Assembly (NCBI GenBank): GCA_025057755.1
Contig: JANWVC010000013.1
Coordinates: 1 to 64,000, forward strand
DNA: 64,000 bases
Direction of reading: 5' to 3'
Origin: Limisphaera sp.
GTDB taxonomy: Bacteria; Verrucomicrobiota; Verrucomicrobiia; Limisphaerales; Limisphaeraceae
Shown here: in pieces, positions 29,004-39,169 of the stretch
How the letters are laid out: the number at the start of each line of letters is the position of its first letter
How positions within the stretch are numbered: position 1 is the first letter of the stretch
Notes under the pieces: model-generated
The model's input: the letters and a program-made list of their open reading frames with translations, nothing else
Told to the model about the DNA's origin: nothing
The model's database searches: none
Translations under genes and position numbers: made by a program

Positions 29004-30488
29004 ATGCATCGACTGGCTCAACTGGACCTTCGTTATGTGTGGCATCCTTTCACGCAGATGCGGGACTGGTTGCGTGAAGAGCCCATCGTGATCGTCAGCG
29101 GGAAAGGGGCTCGTCTCTGGGATGCGCATGGAAAAGAATACCTGGACGGAAATAGTTCCATTTGGACCAATCTACACGGCCACAATCACGGCAGACTCAA
29201 TGCCGCTCTGATCCGGCAATTGCGCAAAATCGCTCACAGCTCGGCTCTGGGCCTGGCCAATGAACCGGCGGCACTCTTGGCGGCCGCGCTGGTCCAGGCA
29301 ACCCAACCAATCAAGCCCGACCCGTCAAACAGCCACGGTCCGCTAGCCAAGGTGTTTTACTCTGACGACGGTTCCACCGCTCTTGAGGTGGCATTGAAGC
29401 TGGCCTATGAATACACCAAGCGGACGCGGGGCCCATCTTCCCATCCAAGATTTCTTTCTCTGCAGGGAGCTTATCACGGTGACACACTCGGGGCGGTTGC
29501 GCTAGGGCACATCCCGTTGTTTCGCCGCAATTGGAACGCATTAGTTTTCAAGACTGACACTGTGATGGCACCGTATTGCTATCGGTGTCCATACAATCGT
29601 GCGCGACCTGAGCGAGCGGATGCTCGAGCCTATCGTCAATGCCGTTGGGAGTGCGTCGATGCGGTGGCTGCCCGGTTACAAAGGCAACAACGGATGCGCG
29701 GCGAACCGTACGCAGCTTTCGTGGTTGAACCCATTATTCAAGGCGCCGCCGGCATGATCCCCCAACCAGAAGGCTGGCTACAGCGTGTGGCCGAACTGGT
29801 TCGGGCATCAAACATCCTGCTGATTGCCGACGAGGTCATGACCGGGTTTGGCCGCACTGGTCTGCCGATGCAGGAATCTTACACGGCTGCACAAGCGCCC
29901 CTTTTCGCATGCCAACATGAAGCGGTCCAACCGGATCTTCTCTGCCTGGCCAAGGGCCTCACCGGAGGTTATCTGCCCCTGGCAGCCACCTTGAGCACCC
30001 AAGCGATCTTCGATGCGTTTTTGGGACGGTACGAGGAGTTCAAAACCTTTTTCCACGGCCATAGTTACACCGCCAATCAACTCGGGTGCGCCACCGCCTT
30101 GGAGAGTCTGAAACTGCTTCGCACCAACGCGTCGCTACAGGCCAGGCGTCGTCTGCAACAAGCCCTGGCCGATTCGTTACCCGCTCTATGGACCATTCCC
30201 CAAGTGGGGGATATCCGTCAGGTAGGACTCATCGTGGGAGTAGAGCTGGTGCGAGACTGGACCACGCGGCAACCATTTGACCTGCGCGAGCAAGCCGGAA
30301 TTCGTGTCTGTAAAGCCATGGCTCGTCGCGGCGTCCTGACACGGCCGATCGGCAACGTCATCGTGCTCATGCCCCCGTACTGCACCACTCCGCGCCAGGT
30401 TCGGCAAATGATTCAGGTTCTGATGGAAGCGTGTGAAGAAGTGTTTGGTCCGGCCTCGCGCGGTCGACGGAAGCAACGAGCTCGTTGA
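29004..30488 (+). CDS. bioA: Adenosylmethionine-8-amino-7-oxononanoate aminotransferase
   Basis: BioA makes 7,8-diaminopelargonate from the BioF product with SAM as amino donor. The 494-residue class III aminotransferase starts with the BioA-typical VWHPFTQMRDW and then has DGNSSIWTNLHGHNHGRLN, YSDDGSTALEVALKLAYEY, GAYHGDTLGAVALG, LLIADEVMTGFGRTG and the PLP-lysine region PDLLCLAKGLTGGYLPLAATL. It ends the bioF-bioA run. bioB and bioD are not in the window. The length is somewhat above the usual 430, with an extra segment around YCYRCPYNRARPERADARAY. Confidence 0.93.
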   Translation: MHRLAQLDLRYVWHPFTQMRDWLREEPIVIVSGKGARLWDAHGKEYLDGNSSIWTNLHGHNHGRLNAALIRQLRKIAHSSALGLANEPAALLAAALVQATQPIKPDPSNSHGPLAKVFYSDDGSTALEVALKLAYEYTKRTRGPSSHPRFLSLQGAYHGDTLGAVALGHIPLFRRNWNALVFKTDTVMAPYCYRCPYNRARPERADARAYRQCRWECVDAVAARLQRQQRMRGEPYAAFVVEPIIQGAAGMIPQPEGWLQRVAELVRASNILLIADEVMTGFGRTGLPMQESYTAAQAPLFACQHEAVQPDLLCLAKGLTGGYLPLAATLSTQAIFDAFLGRYEEFKTFFHGHSYTANQLGCATALESLKLLRTNASLQARRRLQQALADSLPALWTIPQVGDIRQVGLIVGVELVRDWTTRQPFDLREQAGIRVCKAMARRGVLTRPIGNVIVLMPPYCTTPRQVRQMIQVLMEACEEVFGPASRGRRKQRAR

Positions 30489-31877
30489 TTCAACCCAAGT
30501 GCCGATTGCAGGGTAACATCTGCCCCCTCTCACTGCATTCGCTGGAACCTATCAACCCAAAAAAGCCGGGTCCAGAGCGCAAGTTCCACTGGCAGCAGCT
30601 TTAATGAACGCAAAGGCCCTCTTCTTGGCCGCTTGCTCAACCATCCCAACAGCATCTCCCCATGATCCAACAGGTGCACATGGGCAGCGTGAAATACCGA
30701 TCAATCTTTCTTTCCGTTCCAATCCGACGAGGAAACTCAATCCGGAAAAGTCTTCCTGACTTCTCAGCTGACTGTCGCACTGGTAGCGCGCCAATAGTGG
30801 GACCTGTCTCCGAACTGATCCATGCACCTCGGCATCAATCGTCTGGCCGCACGTTTGCGGCACAGATTTCAGACCGTTCAATGGCTTTGCAGACCCTTCT
30901 CCGGCAGGTCGGCAGTAAAAACCTCTTGACTTGCCCTGCCGAGTACAGCTCCACGTTGAAAGAATTAGGATTCACACTTTGTCTGTCCACGCCATGGTTA
31001 GGCAGGTCCAACGCAACATTCCAAGCTCGCCATCCTGAAGGATTGAGCGCCCTCATCTGGCAGGAAAAAGCTTTCAAGCGCGCCGTTGGTCGGGAATGTG
31101 GCGCCATGTTCACGAATCGAAAAAGCTCTGGCTCAGCAACAAGTTTCATCTCGTGAATGGGCGAACTCACCTGAAAAACAAAACTCCTACCTCACGCCCC
31201 CACCAGAAAGGCCGCCCCCATCGATCCATATCCTTGGCATGCCATCCTGCTCCAAAAACTGACGCCGGCTTTCAGGGGACCCAAAACAGCCGCGCGGACG
31301 GTGGACGCAGCCACGGAGGCAGAGGAAGAAAGTGTGTTCAACGAAAAACCTTCAGTGCACGATGGATCCCATCAATCTCAACACACTCTTCCGCCTCCAT
31401 TGTCACAGATTTTCCGATCAAATCCGAACACGGCCCCCTCGTCCGGTCAAGCTTCGACCTGGGACGGAGCAGACACGAAGAACGGGCGAAACAACACAAC
31501 CGCCGTCGTACATTGAATAGGGATGACCATCGGACCTCTCGGTTGTGAGGGTCAACGTCGGCAGCTTGGAACCCGAATCGCCGGTTGTGTCTGATGCAGG
31601 CTATCGAACATTGCCGGGCAACAGCGTCGGCCGTTTGCCGGTCAGGAAACGTGCGGCCAGCTCAACGCTGCGTGAATGGCTGGAGTCAACCCGCAGCACA
31701 ATCGCGACATCCCATGAAACCCGCTTTTTTGGGCCTCGGCAAAAGCTGGGGATAGGTGGGCCGAGGATGATTCAAAGGTCTGATCTTTTCAGACCATCGC
31801 CAGCCTCGCAAATTGCAATTTCTGCGATTTTACGCGATTTTCCCCCTGGCAAAGATCGTCTTGGGCCGTTTCAGTGC
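30489..31877. other. Long gene-poor region after bioA
   Basis: About 1.4 kb with only short open frames on both strands (for example 30552-30881 and 30835-31170 on the minus strand, 30662-31156 on the plus strand). None shows a recognised domain, a convincing ribosome-binding site or sustained codon bias. A small perfect stem-loop (GGTCTGA, loop, TCAGACC) lies at 31777-31795. This could be a decayed accessory gene, but I could not identify its ancestor. Confidence 0.5.
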
Positions 31878-31927
31878 CTCCCGCAGAGCGCCACCCCGGC
31901 GGGATTCACGGGGTGGCGCTGCGGGAG
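31878..31927 (-). terminator. Large GC-rich hairpin after the VPDSG-CTERM gene
   Basis: CTCCCGC plus AGCGCCACCCCG on one side and CGGGGTGGCGCT plus GCGGGAG on the other form a stem of about 19 bp with a two-base bulge and a 10-base loop. It lies 17 bases past the stop of the minus-strand sorted protein. There is no U tract, but strength and position suggest transcript termination or 3'-end protection. Confidence 0.5.
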
Positions 31928-31943
31928 CGGAGTGGACGGACAG

Positions 31944-32624
31944 TCATGCAGAGCGACCACGCCCCATCCATGCTGTCGCGCCGACCCCGAAAGCCAACAA
32001 AAGAAGTGTAACCCCACCTTCAGGAAGCCTGCGTGTCCCCGTGGTAATCGTAAACTTCACGCCCGTATTCCAGAAGTGACAATCCGGATCAAACCCAAGG
32101 CCGAAGTTATTGCCATTGGCAATGTAACTCGTCAGATCGCCTAACAACCCCAGAGTGGAAAAGGAGTAAACCAGCGTCACCACATCGCCGCGAGGCCCGC
32201 CATCGTTGTCCGTGTACGTCGCAATGTGTCGCTTGGCGGTCCAGCTCAGACCAGCAATGTTGTCAATGCCGTTATCAGTGTCGGAATAACGTCGGAGCCG
32301 ACCCGTCGGAGGATTTGCCTCGTCCACGCGACCGTTGGAAGGATTCTCGGCCGTGTCCAACAAATAGAGTCGCAACCAGTTGCGCCCGTTTTCCGCCGCC
32401 GTCCAGTTGTTGATGTTGTAAATCGTCAAAACCGCCTCTGTAATCACCTCGTTAGCCGGAATGCTGAAGTTTTTAATGCCCCAAGTGTACCAGTTTGAAT
32501 GATCCAGATCCCAAATGTCGTCCGGATCTCCGGAACCATCATTAGGCACAAATGTATAAACGGTGGCCTGAACTGCCGAAGCGGCCACGATTGCCAAAGA
32601 GGCTGTGATACATCGTCGGAACAT
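31944..32624 (-). CDS. Secreted protein with VPDSG/PEP-CTERM-like sorting tail
   Basis: The 226-residue protein has a signal peptide (MFRRCITASLAIVAASAVQA) and a middle region of beta-rich, Asn/Asp/Trp-rich sequence that resembles secreted DNRLRE/PEP-CTERM family proteins. It ends in a tripartite sorting signal: LPEGG, a hydrophobic helix (VTLLLLAFGVGATAWM) and a basic end (GRGRSA). Such tails are recognised by exosortase-type enzymes, none of which is in the window. G+C appears lower than in neighbouring housekeeping genes. It is a single gene followed by a large hairpin. The function of the exported domain is unknown. Confidence 0.75.
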   Translation of the reverse strand: MFRRCITASLAIVAASAVQATVYTFVPNDGSGDPDDIWDLDHSNWYTWGIKNFSIPANEVITEAVLTIYNINNWTAAENGRNWLRLYLLDTAENPSNGRVDEANPPTGRLRRYSDTDNGIDNIAGLSWTAKRHIATYTDNDGGPRGDVVTLVYSFSTLGLLGDLTSYIANGNNFGLGFDPDCHFWNTGVKFTITTGTRRLPEGGVTLLLLAFGVGATAWMGRGRSA

Positions 32625-33398
32625 TTAACACTGTCCTTTCATTTCCGCCTGCGCGTAAGAAATAAGCAGCATTCAGGCCAACTCGCCCATTCTCTCAACT
32701 ACAACACACGCAAATCACTTAATATTAGTCAATTAACAATCCACAGGCATTTCCCGTTTCGCAACCCGTTTTTCTAACTGGAAAATTTTTCGACACAATA
32801 ACGTTATCGAAGCCCCAATGATTCTGCCAGAGTTAACGGTCTGAATGGCTGCATCCGCTTTACGCAACCTGAACTGTTTAAAGCCTCGTGCGGAGCTGGG
32901 GACCCCGATGGAAAGCTTTAGGCGTATGTGGACCCGACCCTGCTTTAGCGGTCGGTTGCGAAGGCCAACGAAAGACAACCCATCAGGAGGGTTTGTTGCA
33001 ACCAGATCATCCGTGCCGTGCCGCGGGGGAAAGGGTTAACCAGTCGTCTGTTGGATCGCGAATTTCCAACTGCGCGACCAAGGTCCAATATCGGCCCGCC
33101 CTGGCTGGCGGTTGGATTCGGAACGGCCAGCGTCAGGCTGGTTTCCTCATACCCTTGCAGTTTTCGGTTGCCTATCGCAGGCAGCTTGCGAACAAGGGTT
33201 GTATTTTTTCAAAGATTCGAATCTCTTGAGCCATGCGCAAGACGGGGCCAAGTTTGAACGGGTTTCCAATTTTGAAAACGGACTCACCAGACCCAAGGAA
33301 GGCAGGCAGCGCGGCAGGGCAGATTGAATCCGCCCTGTGTTAGGATTGCTGCGAAAAAACTCCTTGTGCCCGTATTGAAGTCCGTCTAAAACGCCGCC
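32625..33398. other. Gene-free divergent region, AT-rich on the left
   Basis: The first 200 bases (32625-32830) upstream of the VPDSG-CTERM gene are clearly A/T-rich and probably hold its promoter; no consensus pair is convincing. The remaining 570 bases before the Gfo/Idh/MocA gene contain short open frames without family features. Confidence 0.45.
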
Positions 33399-34832
33399 AT
33401 GGATAAGACTCAACCAACCTCTTCCCAACCGATTACGCGCAGGCACTTCATCTTTTTGACCTCGCTGGCTGCAAGCGGCGCCGCGCTGAGCGGCTGTGTG
33501 CGGCCGCGGCCCCGCCGGATCTCGGCGAATGAAAAGCTAAACATCGGTGTCGTCGGTGCAGGCGGTAAGGGAGTTAGCGACACCGATCATTGTGCCGGTG
33601 AAAACATCGTGGCGCTTTGTGACGTGGATGAAGCGCATGCGGCCGGGCAAATCAAGAAATATCCGAAGGCCCGTTTTTACCGCGATTGGCGCAAAATGCT
33701 CGAGCAGGAAAAGTCGCTCGACGCAGTGGTAATTTCCGCGCCGGATCATCTGCACGGTGTGGTTGCGGCAGCGGCCATTCGCATGGGTAAACACGTTTAT
33801 TGTCAGAAGCCGCTGACGCAGACGGTCTATGAAGCGCGGCTGTTGCGGCGTCTGGCTCGCGAGTACCGGGTGGTGACCCAAATGGGCAATCAGGGCAGTG
33901 CCGAGGATGGTCTGCGGCGTGCAGTGGAGTGCATTCAAGCGGGGCTGCTCGGTCAGGTGCGGGAAGTGCACGTTTGGAGCAATCGCCCCATTTGGCCCCA
34001 GGGCATGGGGCGGCCACCCGGGGAAGATCCTGTTCCGCCCACGTTGGATTGGGACCTGTGGCTGGGTCCGGCCCCGTGGCGTCCGTACAAGAGGGACGTG
34101 TATCATCCGTTCAACTGGCGCGGTTGGCAGGACTTCGGCACAGGCGCTCTGGGCGACATGGCCTGTCATACGGCGAACATGCCGTTCCGGGCCTTGAAAT
34201 TGGGCTATCCCACCGAAGTGGAAGCCTGGTCGTCGGGCATGAATCAGGAAACCTTCCCCCTCAAATCCCGCGTCCGATTCCACTTCCCGGCTCGGGAAGG
34301 CCTGGCGCCCGTCACCTTCTGGTGGTACGACGGCGGCAATCCCCTCAAGGACAATCCGTATCGCCATGATGGGAACAACAAACCGCCGCGAGAGGTCACA
34401 GCTGACGTGGAAGCCATGATGGGCACCGTGCCCGGCAGCGGCTGCATTCTGATTGGAGATAAGGGCGTATTGTTTTCGCCGGATGACTACGGAGCCCGTT
34501 TCTTTGTGCGTCTCAAAGGCGACAAAGAAATGATCGACGGGCAGCGACATGAGGCGGTTCAAGCCATTCCGCAGACGATCGAGCGCAACCCGTTCGAAGG
34601 CGACGCGGACAGACGCCAGCACCTCGAATGGATTGCTGCCTGTAAAGGAGGCAAGCGATGTTATTCAGACTTCGAAATTGCTGCCTATCTGACGGAGATC
34701 ATCCTGCTGGGCTGTGTGGCCCTCCAAGTGGGCAAACGACTGGAATGGGACGGTCCCAACATGCGGGCCAAGAATGCGCCGGAAGCGGCGCAGTACATCA
34801 AACGATCCTATCGAAAAGGATGGGAGCTCTGA
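33399..34832 (+). CDS. Gfo/Idh/MocA-family oxidoreductase with Tat signal
   Basis: A 477-residue NAD(P)-dependent sugar or sugar-acid oxidoreductase of the exported type common in Verrucomicrobiota and Planctomycetota. The N-terminus has a twin-arginine motif (TRRHFIFLTSLAASGAALSGC), and the cysteine could also be lipidated. The Rossmann domain starts LNIGVVGAGGKGVSD, with ALCDVDEAHA and APDHLHGVVAAAAIRMGKHVYCQKPL, where EKP is replaced by QKP. A C-terminal domain carries GDMACHTANMPFRALKLG. It stands alone next to a sirtuin on the opposite strand and the decayed fructan genes. Substrate unknown. Confidence 0.87.
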   Translation: MDKTQPTSSQPITRRHFIFLTSLAASGAALSGCVRPRPRRISANEKLNIGVVGAGGKGVSDTDHCAGENIVALCDVDEAHAAGQIKKYPKARFYRDWRKMLEQEKSLDAVVISAPDHLHGVVAAAAIRMGKHVYCQKPLTQTVYEARLLRRLAREYRVVTQMGNQGSAEDGLRRAVECIQAGLLGQVREVHVWSNRPIWPQGMGRPPGEDPVPPTLDWDLWLGPAPWRPYKRDVYHPFNWRGWQDFGTGALGDMACHTANMPFRALKLGYPTEVEAWSSGMNQETFPLKSRVRFHFPAREGLAPVTFWWYDGGNPLKDNPYRHDGNNKPPREVTADVEAMMGTVPGSGCILIGDKGVLFSPDDYGARFFVRLKGDKEMIDGQRHEAVQAIPQTIERNPFEGDADRRQHLEWIAACKGGKRCYSDFEIAAYLTEIILLGCVALQVGKRLEWDGPNMRAKNAPEAAQYIKRSYRKGWEL

Positions 34833-34889
34833 CGATCGCTGGCATCTAAGGTCCAAGATCAAAGAAACACGCGTTTACTTTAAGCATCT

Positions 34890-35681
34890 CTAATGCAGTG
34901 TGGGCGGCGGTGTCTGGGCCTCGGGGCCCAACGCCGCCCGCACCGTTTCGGGAAAAAGAACCGAAACATCTCCCTCCAATCGAAGGGTGACCTCTGGCCG
35001 TCCGTCGTGTTCGGTCGGTCCCCGGTTGATCACCGCGTAGGGCACGCCTCGGCGTGCTGCCATCAAGGGGATGTCCGCAGCTGGATAGACCGACAAGGAT
35101 GAACCCAGAGCAACCACGGCATCGCACGCGCGGGCGCCCTCCCACGCCTTTTCGAGATCTTCCGGCCGTAACGATTGTCCGAAACTGATCGTGGCCGGCT
35201 TCAACCAGCCGCCGCAAAAACAGCGCGGTGGCTGCCGTGTTTGACGAAATTCCTCAAAGACCGGCTCCGGTGCGCAACGGCGACCACAACGGACGCACTC
35301 GATCCATCGGTTGGTCCCGTGTAGCTCGACCAATTTTTCCGGCGAGGTTCCGGCCATTTGGTGCAATCCGTCAATGTTTTGCGTGACCACGAGCAAAACC
35401 TTGCCGGCCTGTTCCAGTTGCACCACAGCTTGGTGGGCAGCGTTGGGGCGCGCATCTCGGAACTTTGTCCAGCCCTCCAGCTTATATTCCCAGTGTGCCA
35501 CTCGCGCTTGATGTGAGGCAAGAAACTCTTGCCAGGTCACCGGGCGAAATCGCGTCCACACTCCGCCCGGCCCGCGAAAATCCGGGATACCACTGGCCGT
35601 GGAAATGCCCGCTCCGGTAAAGATCAGCAGCTTTTGGGACCGGCACAGCAGTTCAACCAATCTCTGCCAGTTGGCGTCCAT
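34890..35681 (-). CDS. NAD-dependent deacylase, sirtuin family
   Basis: Sirtuins remove acyl groups from lysines using NAD+. The protein shows LLIFTGAGISTASGIPDFRG, the catalytic TQNIDGLHQMAG with HGT (the general-base His in VELHGTNRWIECVRC), a Cys4 zinc site (CVRCGRRC and CFCGG), GSSLSVYPAADIP and VINRGPTEHD. The ATG at 35681 gives 263 residues; upstream starts at 35699 and 35759 are also open. It is downstream of the GH32 pseudogene on the same strand and convergent with the Gfo/Idh/MocA gene. Bacterial members often act on acetyl-CoA synthetase, but no such partner is nearby. Confidence 0.9.
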   Translation of the reverse strand: MDANWQRLVELLCRSQKLLIFTGAGISTASGIPDFRGPGGVWTRFRPVTWQEFLASHQARVAHWEYKLEGWTKFRDARPNAAHQAVVQLEQAGKVLLVVTQNIDGLHQMAGTSPEKLVELHGTNRWIECVRCGRRCAPEPVFEEFRQTRQPPRCFCGGWLKPATISFGQSLRPEDLEKAWEGARACDAVVALGSSLSVYPAADIPLMAARRGVPYAVINRGPTEHDGRPEVTLRLEGDVSVLFPETVRAALGPEAQTPPPTLH

Positions 35682-35882
35682 CTTGTCCCCGCGGTTCATG
35701 ATAGCCAACCCCGCGGGTTGAACGCGAATGCAAACAGGGAGGTTGGGAAGCTCTGCCATCCAGGTCTCCGGTGTCCGGCCTTCCGGGGCGGGGTGGCGCC
35801 GGCAACCTCATGCCCAGGCGCGATGTCCAGGAATCCGAACTCCTTGGGACAATGGCCCGGGCTGCTCGACCGTGAAACCGGT

Positions 35883-37278
35883 TCAGTCTTTGGCGCCAAA
35901 CCCGACTCGCAGAATGTGGTCTACGTTGATGTGTCCTTACTCGCCGAAGGCGTCGTCCACGATTTCCAGCACGGCCTGCCGCCCGCGCCATGGGCGAACG
36001 TGCCAGAGGCTGCACTCCAGCGCTTCCGCATTGGAACCCGTGGCCGTGCGCATCACTCGATCGTCCACGATCAAATTGACACAGGATTGTCCCGGGTGCG
36101 CGCCGCCGCCGATTAAGAAGTTAAGGTAATCCTGAGTGATTTCGAAAGGCGGTGAACGCAACCGACCCCGCGACTGCATTCCTGCCCCGATACCTGTTGA
36201 CCAGTCCGCGTTTCAAGAAGCCGCTCACTGGCTGTTGATGTTCCCAGGTTCCGCGCGCGGGTCCGGCGCCAAACGCAGTGCCGCTGACTGTCCATGCGCC
36301 GTAATGATCGCCCTCGAAATCCGCCAACAACCGTCCTTGCCGAACATAGGCTGGAGTCGGCGTCGGGTAGGTCGAATCGATCTGAAATCGTTCGCCGTCA
36401 AACTCGCCTGGGAAATACTGACAACCAGAACCTCCGTTGGGACCACCTCCGCTGACACTGACAATGAGGACCGAAAGCCGCCGCCCGGACAACTGCCCCA
36501 ATCTGTAAGGGGAACAGGTCAGGACATTCCCAGACGCCATCGGTTGCAGCCGGCTGGCCCAAAGTCAGTCAGATGCCGCCCCGCACGCAGATTTGGTGAG
36601 CCGAAAAACCGGATTTTTCGCTGAATCGGCCGGGCTACAGCCATCACTCATTGCCGCGTTGGACCGTGCTCGAACACTTTCGGATCGCGAAAATCAGCCT
36701 CGCCGAAGTCCAAGACGGGGTTGTAGAATTGCCATGTATGACCTCCATCCGTGCTCCGGGCGAGATGCTGATTCTGCAAAGGCCGATCTTTTTTTGATGC
36801 GCCGTAAAAGTGGCCGCCAGAGGCGGGTTCGTACCTTGGCCGAAGTTGCTGATATTGACCCCATCGACCACCACACTTCCCGAAAAGATCATGCACCGAT
36901 TTTCCTCCGGGAAGGCCACCGGCAGATGTTCCCAATGCATAAGATCCCGACTGACCACATGGCCCCAACTCATGTGTCCCCAACGATCCCCATGTGGACC
37001 GTGTTGGTAAAACAGGTGATACTCCCCAGGGGATACTCCCCCTCAAACCACACCCAGCTGTTGGGATCGTTCATCCAGTTCCGCTCGGGTGCGAAGTGAT
37101 CTCGAGGGCGCCGCTTTTGCATCGATGTCGGTTCCGACACTCCGGCATGCGTCCGCTCGTATCGTGTCAACAGACCGCCTCCGAGCAACCCCGATTGGAT
37201 GCAGGCGCCCCAACGTAAGCCGACCAGACTATGACTCAGGCCTCCATCCGTTCCATGCTTAATCTGCTGGGTGTTCAT
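35883..37278 (-). pseudogene. Degraded GH32 fructan hydrolase (levanase/inulinase type)
   Basis: Pieces of a family 32 glycoside hydrolase appear in order in shifting frames on the minus strand. First comes ERNWMNDPNSWVWFEGEY (the WMNDPNG nucleophile region, near 37070), then WGHVVSRDLMHWEHLPVAFP, then STDGGHTWQFYNPVLDFGEADFRDPKVF cut across frames (RDP motif, near 36690). SVSGGGPNGGSGCQYFPGEFDG and the C-terminal FLIGGGAHPGQSCVNLIVDD follow. The final GE-stop-GHINVDHIL keeps its frame across an in-frame TAA. At least three frameshifts and one stop break it. Its first ATG overlaps the transporter fossil's stop by ATGA, so the two formed one operon. Confidence 0.85.
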
Positions 37279-38704
37279 GCACACGCGCTTTTGCCGGCCG
37301 AACCTGCGCTGAACCGGGTGCGGCTTTCGTCCCGGATGCCCAACCCCTTTTGGATCTCCTCCAAAGGCACACCCCGTGTCTCTGGCACCATCCAGTGCAC
37401 CCATAACAACTGCAGCACCATCATGCTGCAGAAAAACGCGAAAATCCCCGCCGGAGGCAATGCCTCCGCCGTTTGGGAAACACCGTGGCCAATAAGGCCG
37501 CGAAAGCCCAATGCGTGAAGCTGCCCAGAGCCGGACCTTCCGCCCGACGCCGATTAGAGAAAATTTCGGCAATAAACACCCAAATCACTGCTGCATGCCC
37601 CACCGCATGCGCGGCTATGAACGCAAAAATAAAAAGGGCACCCAACCATACTGCTGAGTCAAAAACCCGGCCGCCACCATCCCCTACGAAACAATGTAAC
37701 CGACCGATCCCAAATACAGCGGCGTCCGACACCCGGCCCGGTCAATGAGCCACAGCCCCAACCATGGCAAACACCAGATTCGTCAGATCGATCCCCACCG
37801 ACTGCAACAAGGCAGCTTGATGCCCAGGCTTGTCCACTCGGAAATCCGGGGCGCGAAGTACAACACCGCGTTGATCCCCGAAAGCTGATCAAAACAGGCC
37901 ACCAACACCGCCAACAGAATCGGGCGTTGCAACGAACGGGACCAAAATGGCGCCCGCTGATCAGGCAAAATTGAAGAAGCCATAATCCGATCCGCTTCCG
38001 CCGCCTAACCTTCCGGCCCCAATTTCGGCGCGATTCTCTGCAAGACCGCCAAGCCGCGTTGTCGGTCCCCACGTCGCACCAACAACCATCGGGGACCCTC
38101 TGGGATCCCCACACACAACAGCGTGTACAACACGGCTGGCACCGCCCCCGCTCCCAGCATCCAATGCCACGCATGCTCGCCGCCCCACCCTCCAATCCAT
38201 GCATTGGAGCAAAATGCGGCCAATATTCCTGCGACAATGGTTAACTGAAACAAGCCCGCCAATCGGCCGCGCTGCCCCGCAGGGGCAATCTCCGCGATGT
38301 ATATGGGCGCGGCCACGGTTGCGATCCCCACTCCCAAGCCCCCAAGGAACCGTGCCAGACTGAATGAATCGACGCCCCTCGCCAGCGCCGACCAGACAGC
38401 CGACGCCCAGTACAAGAGGCTCACGACCATAAGAGTGGGCCGCCGTCCGAAGCGATCTGCAAGCCATCCGCCGAACATTGCCCCCAACACCGTGCCATAA
38501 AGCGCAGAGCCCATCGCCAGACCATACAGACCCGCACCTTAAGCCCCAAAGCCGCTGAATGGTTTGCTCTGCACCCGAAATGACCGCTGTGTCGAAGCCA
38601 AACAAAAAGCCGGCCAGCGCAGCAGTCAGCGATCAACCAAAAACCCTTCTGTGGCCAGACGCGGCCCCACTCTGTGTCGTGTGCGATGCAGGAGATGCAG
38701 ACAT
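37275..38704 (-). pseudogene. Degraded sugar-porter MFS transporter
   Basis: Sugar-porter family fragments lie in order on the minus strand. They run from an ATG at 38704 through LAGFLFGFDTAVISGAEQ (after an in-frame TGA), GGWLADRFGRRPTLMVVSLL, IYIAEIAPAGQRGRLAGLFQ, IPEGPRWLLVRRGD, FDQLSGINAVLYFAP (after an in-frame TAG), LWLIDRAGCRTPLYLGSVGY, WVFIAEIFSNRRRAEGPALG and the end VPETRGVPLEEIQKGLG. At least four frameshifts and two stops separate them. Intact, it would be a roughly 470-residue, 12-helix inner-membrane importer for a sugar; its pairing with a GH32 gene suggests fructose or short fructans. Confidence 0.87.
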
Positions 38705-39169
38705 GATTCATTCGCGTGCATGAACTGTCCGAGGGCGTCCCGCTGTCGCGGCCCCTTCCAACACCCGCCCGGTTCACTGCCCCTCCCCCACACCAGAGCA
38801 CTTCTCGGCTGTCAAGCCCGGGCTTTTGGCCTGTATGGGTTGACCCCCCTGGCTGCTCGACGCACCGGATGCCCCGCACCCGTCGTTTCCCAAGATCCCC
38901 GCTCGTGCCTCAAGCGGGGCGTCAACGGATGCAGCATTCGGATCTGTCGGTCTGCAGTCTGCTTGCATGCCTGATCCCTTGGGGCCCAGCGCCCCAAACC
39001 ATCACCGAAGCCGCACCGGTGCATGGCTTTCGCTGCACCTGCAATCCGGCGCAAATCGGACCGCGCACAGCAGCACCTGCCCACGGCCCAGCTCGGACAT
39101 CCTCGCTTCCGGCCAGACCGGTCAGTGGGCTTGTGCAAGAGCCGCGTTCATCGTTAGGCTGGGTTCACC
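38705..39169. other. Gene-free region upstream of trxB
   Basis: No gene is recognised in these 465 bases. Open frames on both strands lack domain features. It should carry the trxB promoter and that of the divergent transporter fossil. Confidence 0.45.

Noticed and set aside
30662-31156. Plus-strand open frame of 164 codons
   Set aside because: No recognised motif, irregular composition and no upstream site; treated as non-coding or decayed DNA.
33537-34622. Minus-strand open frame of 361 codons
   Set aside because: It is antisense to the Gfo/Idh/MocA gene, which has a clear Rossmann fold and Tat signal.
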